This document shows positions 52,405 to 62,939 of a DNA stretch of 64,000 nt, piece by piece. The notes beneath the pieces were generated by a model. It was not told where the DNA came from. It made no database searches and saw only the letters and a program-made list of their open reading frames with translations. The stretch is from the NCBI GenBank assembly GCA_963693315.1, contig OY856186.1:279329491-279393490 (forward strand). Direction: 5' to 3'. The position numbers and the translations under genes are program-made. How positions within the stretch are numbered: the first letter of the stretch is position 1; the number at the start of each line of letters is the position of its first letter. This DNA comes from Diogma glabrata (lineage: Eukaryota > Arthropoda > Insecta > Diptera > Cylindrotomidae).

Positions 52405-53640
52405 ACGCCCGGTTGTCAGGAAAAATGTTTATCTGTAGTTGCAAATTTGTTTGAAAGCCTTTTTGCTTTGTTTGAGTAATAAACTGCGAACTTCGGGATG
52501 AGTTTGACATTATTTTTGTCAGTGTTGATTTAGAGTAGTTAGAAGTTAGAGTCCAGTCATCAATTGGCCACAAACTGCTCAATCAGGTTGGCCTGAATTT
52601 TTTGAGACAAAGTTGGTTATCTTCACTGTACAAACACTTTTAGACCAAGAAAGTTGAAGTCACTTTTGTTTATCACTAAAATTTGGTTTGTCAAATTTCA
52701 GAATGAAAACTAATCAAATACTAATTTGATGTGCGAATTTAATTTAGGAATTTCTTTTTCTCCTCAAAAAATTTATTATTTAATTAATTTGACGTGAACG
52801 CCATATTATTTCATGATCATATTTTGATTCTAATAATTTTTTTAAATATTTTGTTTGTTTTTAAAGATGTTTTATCCCTATATGTGTTATTATGGTTTTC
52901 CATATTATTCACTGTTTGTGTGCTTTTGTCACTTTTGCGATCCAAATTGTTACTATAAGGAAGTTTATATTATTATTAATAAAATAAAATTAAAAATAAA
53001 CAGTAAAAAGTATATTTTTAAATATTGCATTTTAATATTTTATCCGCTGATCTGATGGTTTTGGTGCAGCATTTTGTAGTAGTGTTAATTAAAATTATCA
53101 AAACTACTTCGCTCTGAAAGATTGCTTCGGTCTGAACGACCTAAGTATTACATTTTCCACCCAAAAGTGAAATTCTTACCCTCACTTTATTTGGCATTTT
53201 TCAATGTTTTAGGACCTTCTGGTGCTAAAAAAGCAAAAAAAAATATTCTGTTTGCCGGCCGGCCAGCCAGCCGTCCGTCCGCCACAACCGACGAAATTTA
53301 GAAAACCACTGGAAGAATTTCAAAATTTTTGTTTCTGAAAATAGGTATACTCAATGGAAAGAGCCGACAGGACGATGTATTCGATAGCTGTCCCAAAAGG
53401 TGGTAAAAAAAATAACCAAGTGAACCAAAACAAGGAAATTAGCATATTTTTTTCTTAAAAAACGTTTATTTTAAGTGATTGCGAGTAGGAACATTGAATT
53501 TGGAAAAATCTTGATGGTCGGGATTGGTATGTGAGACTAAAATCTAGATTATTGCATTATAAGTTTGTCAAAAAAATGTTGTCAAGTGTGTCAAAAGAAT
53601 GATTTTCATTTTTTTTACCCAATTTTTTGAAAACAAATGA
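52405..53640. other. DNA without recognisable gene
   Basis: A GCCGGCCGGCCAGCCAGC cluster at 53255-53272 stands out for its GC content and sits at the edge of an unclassified repeat-like stretch (53220-53600). No coding signature was found. Confidence 0.45.
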
Positions 53641-53815
53641 AATTAATTATTTGTATATGACGTGAAATGTAATCGAACATGAAATTGGATATGAAAATTT
53701 TTGATCTTGTTATAATTTTTGAAATTTTGAAAAAAGTTTGAGTTTTTGATATTGTAAGAATTTTCGGAATATTTTTAGAGTTTTGAAAAAGTATACATTT
53801 TTGGTTTTATTATAA
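53640..53815. repeat. Short tandem repeat hosting the Helitron (left side)
   Basis: Diverged units of about 55 bp with the order TTTTATTATAA, TTTTT, ATATTTTT, GTTTTGAAAA. The same repeat continues at 58399-58515 on the other side of the Helitron. Confidence 0.75.
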
Positions 53816-54233
53816 CTAGGAGGGCCCGGCGTGCTTCGCTACGCTTATAAATAATGTTTTTGCGTAGACATTTTGTTGACGTAGAAGCAATGATTTCAAA
53901 AAGTGGTAATGAGAAATGCTACCATATAATTTTTAATTTTTCTTTTTAAATATATGAATGAAAAATAATCAGAACTCTAGCTGATCAGTTGGGATATATG
54001 AAAAATTAGCGATCAAATAAGTTTTCAAGTAAGCTTCGCTAATTTTTCATATATTCGAACTGATCAGCTAGAGTTCTGATTATTTTTCATTCATATATTT
54101 AAAAAGAAAAATTAAAAATTATATGGTAGCATTTCTCATTACCACTTTTTGAAATCATTGCTTCTACGTCAACAAAATGTCTACGCAAAAACTTTATTTA
54201 TAAGCGTAGCGAAGCACGCCGGGCCCTCCTAGT
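53815..54233. repeat. 419-bp palindrome at the Helitron 3' end
   Basis: ACTAGGAGGGCCCGGCG at the left is matched by CGCCGGGCCCTCCTAGT at the right, and the arms pair for about 190 bp each with very few differences around a loop of some 30-40 bp centred near 54024. Both outer ends are valid Helitron 3' termini (hairpin plus CTAG|T) facing opposite ways. Confidence 0.95.
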
Positions 54234-54237
54234 TTTC

Positions 54238-54444
54238 AATTAAAATAGAACGTGAGCCATGCGGTATAACTGGAAGAATTTGGCGAAAGTCACCGCTCAG
54301 TAAAAGAGTTTTACCTGCAAACAGTTTATTTTTATTTTCTTCGTTTGGAGTCAAATCTCTTAACAAACGATCAATTAATTTTAAAGCATGAATAGAACAC
54401 ATTGAAATTTCATCTATAATAATGATTGATGCATTATTAATATA
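54238..54444 (-). pseudogene. Helitron helicase, motif II-III part
   Basis: The minus strand reads NNASIIIIDEISMCSIHALK, where DE is the Walker B of the Pif1-like helicase, then LFAGKTLLLSGDFRQILP and VIPHGSRS (motif III region). It is the continuation of the helicase on the far side of the nested retrotransposon, and ends at the palindrome, so motifs IV-VI are missing. Confidence 0.85.
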
Positions 54445-56062
54445 TTTTTTTTTTTTTTTTTTATTAATCAGTTAGACATGTTTAGCACACTAAATATGAA
54501 ATATTCATTATTTAGACTCTTTGAATATCCGAAGATACCATGTCAACTATAAAGGAATGGAAGGAATGGGGATATAGGGATAACTATACTAATTTTTTTA
54601 AATGATGATGGACATTTTCTTTAAATGCCTGAGGAGAAAATTCATCGGGAAATACAGAGGAGGGCAATGAATTCCATAATTTGGCCACTCTATTGAAATA
54701 GTCGTTTTGGAAGGACACAGTTCTACAACGAGGTATTTGTACAACAAATGGATGGGATAACTCGGCAGCTCTTGTTTGTCGATTATACTGCGCACACGAT
54801 GGAAGAATATTTTGAATTTCCTTAGAGGAGAATTCGCTAAAGTTATATTTATAGTAGATTGACAATTCAGCCACATTTCTTCTGTGCTGGAGTGAATCAA
54901 GCTGGTCCGTTAGTTCGGTATTACCAATCAACCGCATTGCTTTTCTCTGTACGGAGTCTAGACATTTTATTGTTGACTGACAAGCACCTCCCCAAACATG
55001 ACAGCAGTACTCCATACATGGACGAATAAAGGACTTGAAGATTAGCAAAATTTGCTCGGGATTGAAATACTTTTTACATCGACTCAAGAATCCTAATTTT
55101 TGCATTGCAGATTTAGCGAGGTTGAACACATGTTTATTCCATTTCAGGTTATTTTGAATATCCACTCCAAGAAGTCTAACTGATTCAACCTCACGCAATT
55201 CCTCTTGGTTTATTTTAATAGGAAAATTTTTATGTCGCTCTATTCGTGAAAGACGGCATAATTTGGTTTTGGTTGGATTAAATGAAACAAGATTACGATC
55301 ACCCCATTCCATTATACGCTCCAGATCTTTGTTGATGGAATCAATTAGCAACTCTCTATCAGTGGTAACTGCAGTATGAGATCGAAATTTAGGAGATGCA
55401 TGTGATGCATGTAATGTGCTGTCATCAGCAAAACTATGGATTGGGTGCACTGTGGAAATAAGTAAGTCATTAATGTATAGAAGAAACAAGGTTGGTGAGA
55501 GTGCAGAACCTTGGGGAACCCCAGCATTGGTTGTGAAAATATTGGATGTGATACCATCTAAATTAACCTGAAATTGGCGACCTGTAAGAAAACTATGAAT
55601 CCATGAGACAGTAAGATGGTCTATGCCATAAGATTTTAATTTAGCTATAAGATTTTTATGCCACACTTTATCAAATGCTTTAAAAATGTCAAGTGAAATA
55701 CTGAATGTTTCACCGTGGTTTTCCAGTGATTTGTTCCAGAGATGGGATACGTAGGCTAACAGATCACCTGTTGCATGACTTCTACGAAAACCATACTGCT
55801 TATCATCAATAATTCGCGACATTTCCAAATAATCTATCAAATTGTAGTTAACATATTTTTCAAATATTTTAGCTAAAACCGACAGAATTCCAATTGGTCT
55901 ATAATTGTTAGGGTCTATCTTACTGCCTTTCTTTGATATGGGTTAAACGCTGGCCAGCTTCCAAGAATCGGGAAATATTCCGGTTTTATAAGATAAATAG
56001 AAAATTTTTGTTAAAATTGGAGCTAGTTGCCTAGCAAAGTTTTTAAGAATGAGGGCCATGTA
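54445..56062 (-). mobile_element. CR1/Jockey-type retrotransposon nested in the Helitron
   Basis: A 5'-truncated non-LTR element ending in an 18-bp A tail (T's at 54445-54462 on the plus strand). It interrupts the helicase between the residues before motif II and motif II itself. It starts inside the reverse transcriptase domain (LKNFARQLAPILTKIFYLS). I cannot see a clear target duplication. Confidence 0.9.
54584..56060 (-). pseudogene. Reverse transcriptase ORF of the nested element
   Basis: The main frame (54584-55840) carries SLDIFKAFDKVWH (first catalytic Asp), NAGVPQGSALSPTLF, and FADDSTLH with FADD at about residues 137-140. It continues with the thumb, CRLSR, RLLGVDI, SFIRPCMEYCCHVWGG, then the C-terminal LWNSLPSSVFPDEF region ending at a stop at 54584. 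The frame extends upstream through PNNYRPIGILSVLAKIFEK, but one TAA near 55943 (after LASV) separates the first ~35 residues. The endonuclease domain and 5' UTR are absent. The polyA tail favours Jockey; the C-terminus resembles CR1. I leave the clade open. Confidence 0.88.
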
Positions 56063-57722
56063 CACTGTTTGGAGTTATATTTGGCATTGAATTCTCTAAT
56101 AATGGAATTGGTAATTTGAAAACATTATGCAAAGTTCGCCCCCCAATCAAAAGAGTTGATGCAATACCACTGAAGGCAGTTACAATACACGAAAGATTTA
56201 ATGAATTAAATTTATGAATGATTGCCGTTTGAACAAAAGTTTTGCCACAACCTGCATGAGCTGTCAAGAAAAAAACATTACTTCCAGTATCATGGAATTG
56301 AGCTTCACGCAAAACAATATCAATCACACTACGTTGCTCATTATTTGCATTTTCATACATTCTATCGAAAACTATAGCTTCTTCTTCAATATCAAAATGA
56401 CCTACATCGCCAATCTGTAAGTTATATTGTGGAATCGGAAGACCAAGATCACCACATGAAGTATTATGTGTAAGAAGAATTTCATTAATTTCAATCAAGG
56501 CTCGATTAATTGACACATCTTCATCGTAATTTCGTAAAAAGTCTTCAATCATACTATTTCTAAATTCAATCCATAAAGCTAAAGCATTCGGAGGAACATT
56601 CAAACCACAGATAAATGCAAATAATTGACGAAACTGTTTTGGTGATTGAATTTCTGAAGCTTCAAGTAAACATTCACGCCATTCATTATCATTTGTTGCA
56701 ATACCTCGAGCTTCACATGCTGCAACAAAAGTAGGGTACTCAACACCTTCATACATACGTAGATCAGAAAAAGATTTTGGACCACGAACATGCAACAGAA
56801 GTAAACGCATATGAAACAATTCTATATCTTTTGGAGAAACCATATATAATCGAGCAACAACTTTATCAGCCCCACGTTGTCTTCTTTTCCACGATTTACT
56901 TTGATCATGCCAAACATAATGTAATGGTAATTCTGTATACAAAAACTCATTAGCTAAATTATCAATGGAATTCAAATGGAAAAATGCTAACAATTTTGTT
57001 CTTGATACATTTGCGACTGCACCAGCCACATTACCATTCCTGATATAAACATTTTGTCTATTAGGCAAATGACAATCAAGTCGAATAATTGTATGAGATT
57101 GAAAATGCATTGGAAATTCAAATATGCGCCAAGCAGCTTCAGTCGAACCAACATACCGTCCATTCAAAAAATCTTGAATTTCATTTCCCACAATCGCATC
57201 ATCATTATTCACTGCATTCTCTCCATTCACTCTCAATTCAACATTGGCAGAATCATACCCTTTATATACATACTTGTAAACATATTTCACACTTTTAACA
57301 GTCGTACATATTTCAACGTTAATATGACAATTGAATTTTGCAAGAAGATAAGGATTATATGGAACAACATATCTATTATCAAGAGATGCACCACGTACAT
57401 CAACACTCATACCATTATCACGTCGACGGTACAAAGGATAACCATTCACAGATTCTTTAGTATTTTCAGAAAAAGGTTTTGGAAAATTCTTACTACATTT
57501 ACCATCTCTCATACAAACAGAATTGGGATTTAGAGCACCACATGGTCCATGCATCATATGACGTTTCACATATTCATGTAATTTAGGAAAAAGAATGGGA
57601 TCAGGGATTTCAGTACATACAAATTTATTAATCATTTCATTTCCATCAATTCTATCTTCATCTGATAAATTTAACAAAATATGGGCATGCGAAAGACCAC
57701 GTTTTTGAAATTCAATGGTATA
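56063..57722 (-). pseudogene. Helitron Rep C-terminal part and helicase motifs I-Ia
   Basis: Starting upstream of the nominal frame, FQKRGLSHAHILL gives the HUH (here His-Ala-His, 57681-57689) metal-binding motif of the rolling-circle Rep. It is followed by CGALNPNSVCM, CSKNFPKPF, YVVPYNPYLLAKFNCHIN and the catalytic-tyrosine region KYVYKYVYKG (about residues 131-140). The SF1/Pif1-type helicase begins with the Walker A AHAGCGKTF at about residues 473-481 and FSGIASTLL (motif Ia). The frame then runs into the nested retrotransposon. An intact Helitron protein is usually well over 1,000 residues; here the N-terminus and the helicase end are missing. Confidence 0.9.
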
Positions 57723-57913
57723 TATATAAGTGCTTTGACAGAACCGAAAATCTTCACAACAACATCAGCTTCAGCATTCATTCCATCATTATTACCATTC
57801 ATTTCATCATTCATAAAATCAACATTATTACGCATATTACGCATATAATCTCTTTTATTCCGACGACTCGATGTACCACTCACATCCAAACGTTTACGAC
57901 GTAGTCTTGGCAT
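57700..57913 (-). pseudogene. Helitron protein N-terminus, internally deleted and frameshifted
   Basis: An ATG at 57913 opens MPRLRRKRLDVSGTSSRR, a basic start typical of Helitron proteins. After an Asn-rich stretch it jumps to KIFGSVKALIY, the segment that normally lies directly before the HUH motif. Several hundred residues usually found between are absent. The frame is out of phase with the HUH frame through a TATATATA run (57719-57726), which looks like a slippage frameshift. Confidence 0.8.
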
Positions 57914-58398
57914 CGAAATAAATAAATATATCAATATATCAAAAATATGAAATAACTCAAATATCAAAATATCTCAAAAATCTTTATATCAATAAAAAAC
58001 AAAATAATCGAAAAATATCGAAAACCGTCCTTCTTGAAAGATAAAAGACGACTGAAATGAATATAAAATAAATATAAAAATTTTCGTTTTTGTTATTCGT
58101 TGTTCGGTTCGATAGTTAATATATAAAAAAGAAAAATTTTAAAGCATTGTTTTAAAGCGAAAAGAAAATTGTTTTTGCATGTATGTAAACTTATAATGCA
58201 TATGTATAGAAAAAGTTTTCCGTATATAATAACTTTTTTATTTATGATCCGAAAAATCCCAAAAATCTTTAAAATCTAAGTTACACTAATATCAGTTAGC
58301 AGTGAAAATTTCAAATGAATCAAATTTCGAATAAAAAAGCCTAATGCTCCACAAAGTTTTAATCTAGCGTATTAATATATAAAAAATAAAAAAGAAGA

Positions 58399-58515
58399 TT
58401 TTTGGTATATTTTCGGCATTTTGAAAAATGTTTCAATTTATGATTTTATTATAATTTTTAGAATATTTTTGGAATTTTGAAAGAAATATGAATTTTTGAT
58501 TTTGTAATTTTTTTT
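58399..58515. repeat. Short tandem repeat hosting the Helitron (right side)
   Basis: Units such as GATTTTATTATAA-TTTTT-AGAATATTTTT-GGAATTTTGAAA. The intact unit here is the empty-site reference for the Helitron insertion. Confidence 0.75.
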
Positions 58516-59298
58516 CGAAACGCTAAATGGAGAGGTGTTTGAGTAGTTTGTTGGGTGTATCATCTTTTCACTAAATTATATTAATTTATGATCTGTTATA
58601 ATTTTTTTCGGCAAAGTATTAATGTTTCGTGTTAGCTTTGTAATAAATTTCTAAACAGAGATGAAAAAATACTTATACTTTAACAAAGAGTTTTATGTTT
58701 GATATATATCGCTGCCAAAAACTAAAAACAAGATCGTCATAAAAGTTTTTCTCAAAACTATATCAAAATCCTTAACCCATATCTCAGAGCTGTGAGATTT
58801 CAGCCCTTCCATATTTTATGTTTATAAATTAAAAGAATCAAATATTACAACTAAATCGACGGGAAAAATTAAAACTGCAAAACATAATATCTCTGAACAT
58901 ATTTCTGAATTAAACAGAAAAAAAACATAAGTGATTACTGGCAATGTGTATTATGGTGACTTGCAATAATTTTTTAAAACAGATATAAAACGAAAATAGT
59001 ATCATAAAATGGTTTTATTCGAATAATTGAATGGGAAGAAACCAGTAAGGCAGAAGTTTATTTTTCATATACTGTTTTAAGCCTCACCAAACAGATTTTT
59101 TTCCAATCACAACACAACAAATCTCCAATTTCCGTTCGATAAAAATTATCATCAAATTTTCAGAATCTTATATCTTTTTTCACCATTTCCTCCTAATAAA
59201 AAACGTATTCGATTTCTTTATTAATTCTTATAAATATTCAATTTTTTGTCTATTCATTATAATCTTACTGTAAATAAACAAGAATTTAAAAGAAAAAA
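58516..59298. other. AT-rich DNA without recognisable gene
   Basis: No coding signature or notable repeat seen. Confidence 0.45.
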
Positions 59299-60867
59299 AA
59301 AAGTCCAAGCGGCACGTATATCCGCTAGAAATAGGTAGATTTCGAGATCAGACAGTTTTATGTGCCAGTAGAATCTGATGTATCAGATTAGTTTAAACAA
59401 AACAAACTAATTTCAAACAGATATCGAACAAATTTTAAAAAGAAAATTAGCTACCTACAAGCAAAATTATATCTATCCAATTTTGCAACAAACAAATATC
59501 AAATCTACCACAGAACATGTGTGTGACAATTTATGACACAAACCTACTCTATATCATATGTCGTGCAATTACTGCAAAATATCAAAATATTTTATTTCTA
59601 AGAAAAAAAAATTAATTTCTTCTATTCAAATCTTTTATTTTTTGACTGTTATAAGGTTGACATTGACTGTTATAAGGTTTTTGGAAATTGTAGTTGGGGA
59701 TTGTTGCAAACTTTTCTGTTGAAGCCAACAAGACAAAAACATCTAACTGCAGAGGTTTATATTTATAAGAAACGGATACAAATGTTTCCACAGATTCTAA
59801 ATTTATGAAGATTTTAAAAATATTAGTATCCAAACGGCCGTTATAACGGATTAAAAAAACCACTTTTTTTTCTAGTATAAAGCCTATAGTTCCTTAACCA
59901 TGTGTCAGATTTTTTTGATTTACGAACTTGTCTAAGATATTAATAAAACACACATTTTTAAGAAAGGTTTTTTTATCTGGCTCCACAAATGCAACCGTGA
60001 GAGCGCCGGTTGATTCAAACGCATTTTGTGTTTTACAAGCTTTTTTGTTGGTGCCGCTCACTCAGAAACCTCCAACTGCAGAGGTCTTTTTTTTGAAAGA
60101 AACTATTTTAAAAGGTTTCAAAGATTCTAAATTTATGAAGTTTTTAAAAATATTAGAATCCAAACGGCCGTTATAACGGATCTAAAAAACAGAGTTTTTT
60201 TCTAGTATAAAGCCTCTAGTTTCTTAACCATGTGTTGGATTGGGCTGATTTACGAACTTGTCCAAGATATTAACAAAACGCACATTTTTAGAAAAGGTTT
60301 TTTGATCTGGCCTTATAAATGCGACCGTGAGAGTGCCGGTTATTTCAAAAAAAAAATTTTTTTTGCAAACTTTTTTGTTGGAGCCGCTCACTCAGGAACC
60401 TCTAACTGCAGAAGTCTAGTTTTAAAACAAATTGATAAAAAAGATTCCAAAGATTCTAAATTTGTTAAATTTTTTGAAATATTAGTATCCAAACGGCCGT
60501 TATAACGGTTTTAAAAAATCAATTTTTTTCAGAAAAAAGCCTCTAGTTTCTTAACCACGTGTCGGATTTTGCTGATTCACGAACTTGTCCAAGATATTAT
60601 TAAAACACACAAGTACAGAAAATTTTTTTGATCTACCTCAACAAATGCGACCGTGAGAGTGCCGGTCGTTTTCGTTATATCTCATATCGTTTATATATAT
60701 ATATATATATATATATAAATTTTTTTTTTTTTTTGTTTTTTTGTCTCCGCTTATCATATATAGTCGTTTGGCACAAAAATTTTTCCGAAATTCCGAGATG
60801 AAGCCCATTGCAATAGGTAGATTTTTATATGAAATCTACCTAATAGATTTTTATATGAAATCTACCT
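59299..60867 (-). mobile_element. Element with 330-bp tandem units, right copy (uninvaded)
   Basis: Inverted relative to the copy at 9836-12684 and colinear with it: AGTCCAAGCGGCACGTATAT at one end, CCGTTATAACGG at 59838, 60168 and 60497 (330- and 329-bp spacing), a short TA tract at 60691-60717, then TTTGGCACAAAAATTTTTCC and a duplicated TAGATTTTTATATGAAATCT block at the other end. The TA tract is only about 27 bp and there is no palindromic element in it. It therefore serves as the pre-insertion reference for the left copy. Open frames at 59928-60505 run through the tandem units and are not genes. Confidence 0.8.
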
Positions 60868-61730
60868 AAAAATGAAATACCAAGAAATAAAAATTGGTAT
60901 TCATCCCGAATAGTCGACCAACATACAACAAAAACAACAATAACAAAAATATTTAGAAAATCTTCGGAAATGATCTGAATTTCTGAATCCAGATTTTCAA
61001 TTAAAATTGATTGAATGAAAGGGGTAACAGGGTTTATGATGGATTACTATATAGAAACACTTTCAAAATCAAGTTCTTTTTCGTAACATTTATTGTTAAC
61101 AGTTCCAAAAAGATTTTTTAAGACTATATAACCAATTTACTTTAATTAAAAAATAAAACGAACTTCTTAATCAGAACCAAATAAATTATTGATTACAAGC
61201 ATCTGTAAAAAATACAAGACTATATAAATTATAATATATATGTATTTTCCATTGAACTTTTATTGAATTTTCTTTAACTTTAACTAATAAATAAGATTTT
61301 TTGTCTTAGTTTTCAGCAACAAAAGAAAATGGAGAGAAAAAAATATGAAGAAAATTATAGGAAAAATGAATTTATTATTCGAATCACAGAAAATAAAGAA
61401 GTAAAAAAAACAGATTTTTCAAAAGTTTTTGTCTTTTTTATCTGTTTTTCATTTATTTTCGTGATGCCTTAGTTTTTTGTTTTGGAAAAGAAAACTAAAA
61501 GTTTTCGAGTTTTTTTGTTTTTAAGTTTCATATTTATTCGCGGAATTTTTTTCTTTTCAAGTGAAATATAAGAAATTGCATTGGTTGTTGTTTTTTTGGT
61601 TGCCTTACAACTTTTGTTATAGGAACGAAATATTTAATTTTCGAGCATGTATTAGAGCATGCAAGTAAATCGATTCTAACCGACAATAAAAAAATGGGGT
61701 TGGTTCATGTTTTGCAATGTTTGCGTTTGA
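60868..61730. other. AT-rich DNA without recognisable gene
   Basis: Nothing recognised beyond AT-rich sequence. Confidence 0.45.
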
Positions 61731-61739
61731 TTTTGAGCA

Positions 61740-62060
61740 TTACTGAACATACTTCTGAATTGGTTTTGCCAGATCTTCTTCTTCCTCGCTGTTGTTGACG
61801 ACCAACGCATCATCGTCAACACGGTTGGCGAAATTCAGATTTATAACTAAAGTTGTTTACCGGATTGTGCAAAAATTTAAGGCTAGGTAATAAAAGATGA
61901 GATCTAGGATCTGTAAGTTTTCTTTTAAGGCTGGATAAGAACTCGTCGCCCAATTCGGTGTGCTGATTCTTCGATTTTGTGAACAAAACTCTAAAATGGT
62001 ATTCGCAGCAAGTTGGTTCACATTTGGACGACTAAGAGCATCGAAAGCTACATCGTATAG
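61740..62060 (-). pseudogene. Possible decayed coding sequence, unidentified
   Basis: The minus strand has a protein-like stretch with ALSRPNVNQLAANTILEF, CSQNRRISTPNWATSSYP and ALKENLQI, then a shifted frame with an acidic NRVDDDALVVNNSEEEEDL segment. GC content is higher than around it. I cannot name a family and there are at least two frame breaks. It lies about 430 bp from the receptor exon but does not resemble any receptor exon. Confidence 0.25.
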
Positions 62061-62097
62061 ATTTTAAAGCATTAATGATACACTTGCAAAGCTTTTC

Positions 62098-62336
62098 TTG
62101 GTCTCCACCAAGCGCATCGAACGAACGTTTGCTAACGCTTGCAAACATAAATTTGTTTAGTGGAGACACATAATTTGAGTTTGAACAAACGTTTGCTAAC
62201 GTTTGGTAGTTTACTGTATGGTATGGTAAAATAACAAATGTTAGAACATGTGTGATCGTGCTCAAATTTTGTGTCATTATTAAAAATTTATGTTTGCAAA
62301 CTTTCGCAAACGTTCGGCACGCTTGGTGGAGAACAA
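62098..62336. mobile_element. MITE with ~45-bp terminal inverted repeats
   Basis: TTGGTCTCCACCAAGCG at the left and, in reverse complement, TTGTTCTCCACCAAGCG at the right start imperfect inverted repeats that continue through CGAACG, TTTGC and TTGCAAACATAAATTT. Length 239 bp, no coding sequence. A target duplication is not obvious. It lies 146 bp from the receptor exon, in the downstream intron. Confidence 0.7.
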
Positions 62337-62481
62337 TCTTAAGAGAAATCATTTTGCTCTGGTTGGAGAATTTTTACACAACAATATTTATATCAATACA
62401 CAATTTTGATATTTTTAATAGATTTAAGGTTCAAAAAATATCTCAATAATAAAAATAACGTATATATCAATGATTACTTAC

Positions 62482-62594
62482 TTGTTATACAAAACAATAT
62501 CCGGTAACCAAATGTGTTCATCAGAAGGTACATATAACTCTGTTACACCTCCATATTCTGATGGATCCCATGTTAATTTGTGATCTTGCCATTC
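62482..62594 (-). CDS. nAChRalpha2: Nicotinic acetylcholine receptor alpha subunit, one internal exon (exon 4 type)
   Basis: The minus strand from 62594 reads [16 protein letters not shown] then [21 protein letters not shown], with the last codon split. This is the extracellular ligand-binding segment through loop A (the W-x-PD-x-x-LYN motif) of a Cys-loop receptor, a pentameric cation channel of the neuronal membrane. EWQDHK and VTELYVPS point to insect alpha2. It is bounded by a good acceptor (TTTTTATAG, AG at 62596-62595) and a consensus donor (GTAAGT, 62481-62476). The exon is 113 nt, starts in phase 0 and ends in phase 2 like the conserved 110-nt exon 4 of this family, so it has one additional codon (PSDEHIW where PSEHIW is usual from memory). 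No stop or frameshift. Neighbouring exons were not found in the window. Confidence 0.88.
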
Positions 62595-62599
62595 CTATA

Positions 62600-62935
62600 A
62601 AAATTATATATTTTATTGAGGTTTTTGAAATAAAAATATATTACAAATTGAATGTTGTGAAAAAAATGTTTATATGGTTTGTCATTTTTGCATTTGTAGG
62701 TTCGGATATTTCATATGCTAATAAAGGTTGTTTAAAATTAAGGCATATTTTAAAGTAGCTCTTATAGTGCAGCAACTTTAGTAAAATTACTTAAAACCGT
62801 TTTGACTGATCACTTGGTAGCTAAATAGTCCTGGATTTGCCCTCGGTCGTCAGTTTTTTTTTTAATAAAAAGTATTGTGTAGTAGGAATTACAAAATGTG
62901 TCACAACAACACATAGATACCTTTTAAGACCTAGG
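62600..62935. other. Intron of the receptor gene, upstream side
   Basis: AT-rich sequence between the receptor exon and the retrotransposon. I see no upstream receptor exon here. Confidence 0.5.
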
Positions 62936-62939
62936 TTCC

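Larger units (their letters stand above)
53816..58398 (-). mobile_element. Helitron rolling-circle transposon with nested insertion
   Basis: On the minus strand it begins TCTTCTTTTTTATTTTTTAT at 58398 and ends ACGCCGGGCCCTCCTAG at 53816 followed by T, with A before the TC: the standard Helitron TC...CTRR ends at an A|T site. The last 35 nt contain the hairpin GCGT...ACGC. Both flanks belong to one short tandem repeat, and joining the flanks at these points restores a normal repeat unit, which confirms the boundaries. It encodes a Rep/helicase that is interrupted by a CR1/Jockey-type insertion (54445-56062), deleted internally, and truncated by a palindrome. It is defective. Confidence 0.9.

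Noticed and set aside
57054..57533. Plus-strand ORF of 159 codons
   Set aside because: It is the antisense of the Helitron Rep region, which has clear family motifs on the minus strand.
59928..60505. Two related plus-strand ORFs (82 and 91 codons) with similar residues
   Set aside because: They read through successive 330-bp tandem units. Similar frames on the minus strand at 11476-12054 come from the inverted copy. Similarity reflects repeat structure, and there is no sign of protein selection.
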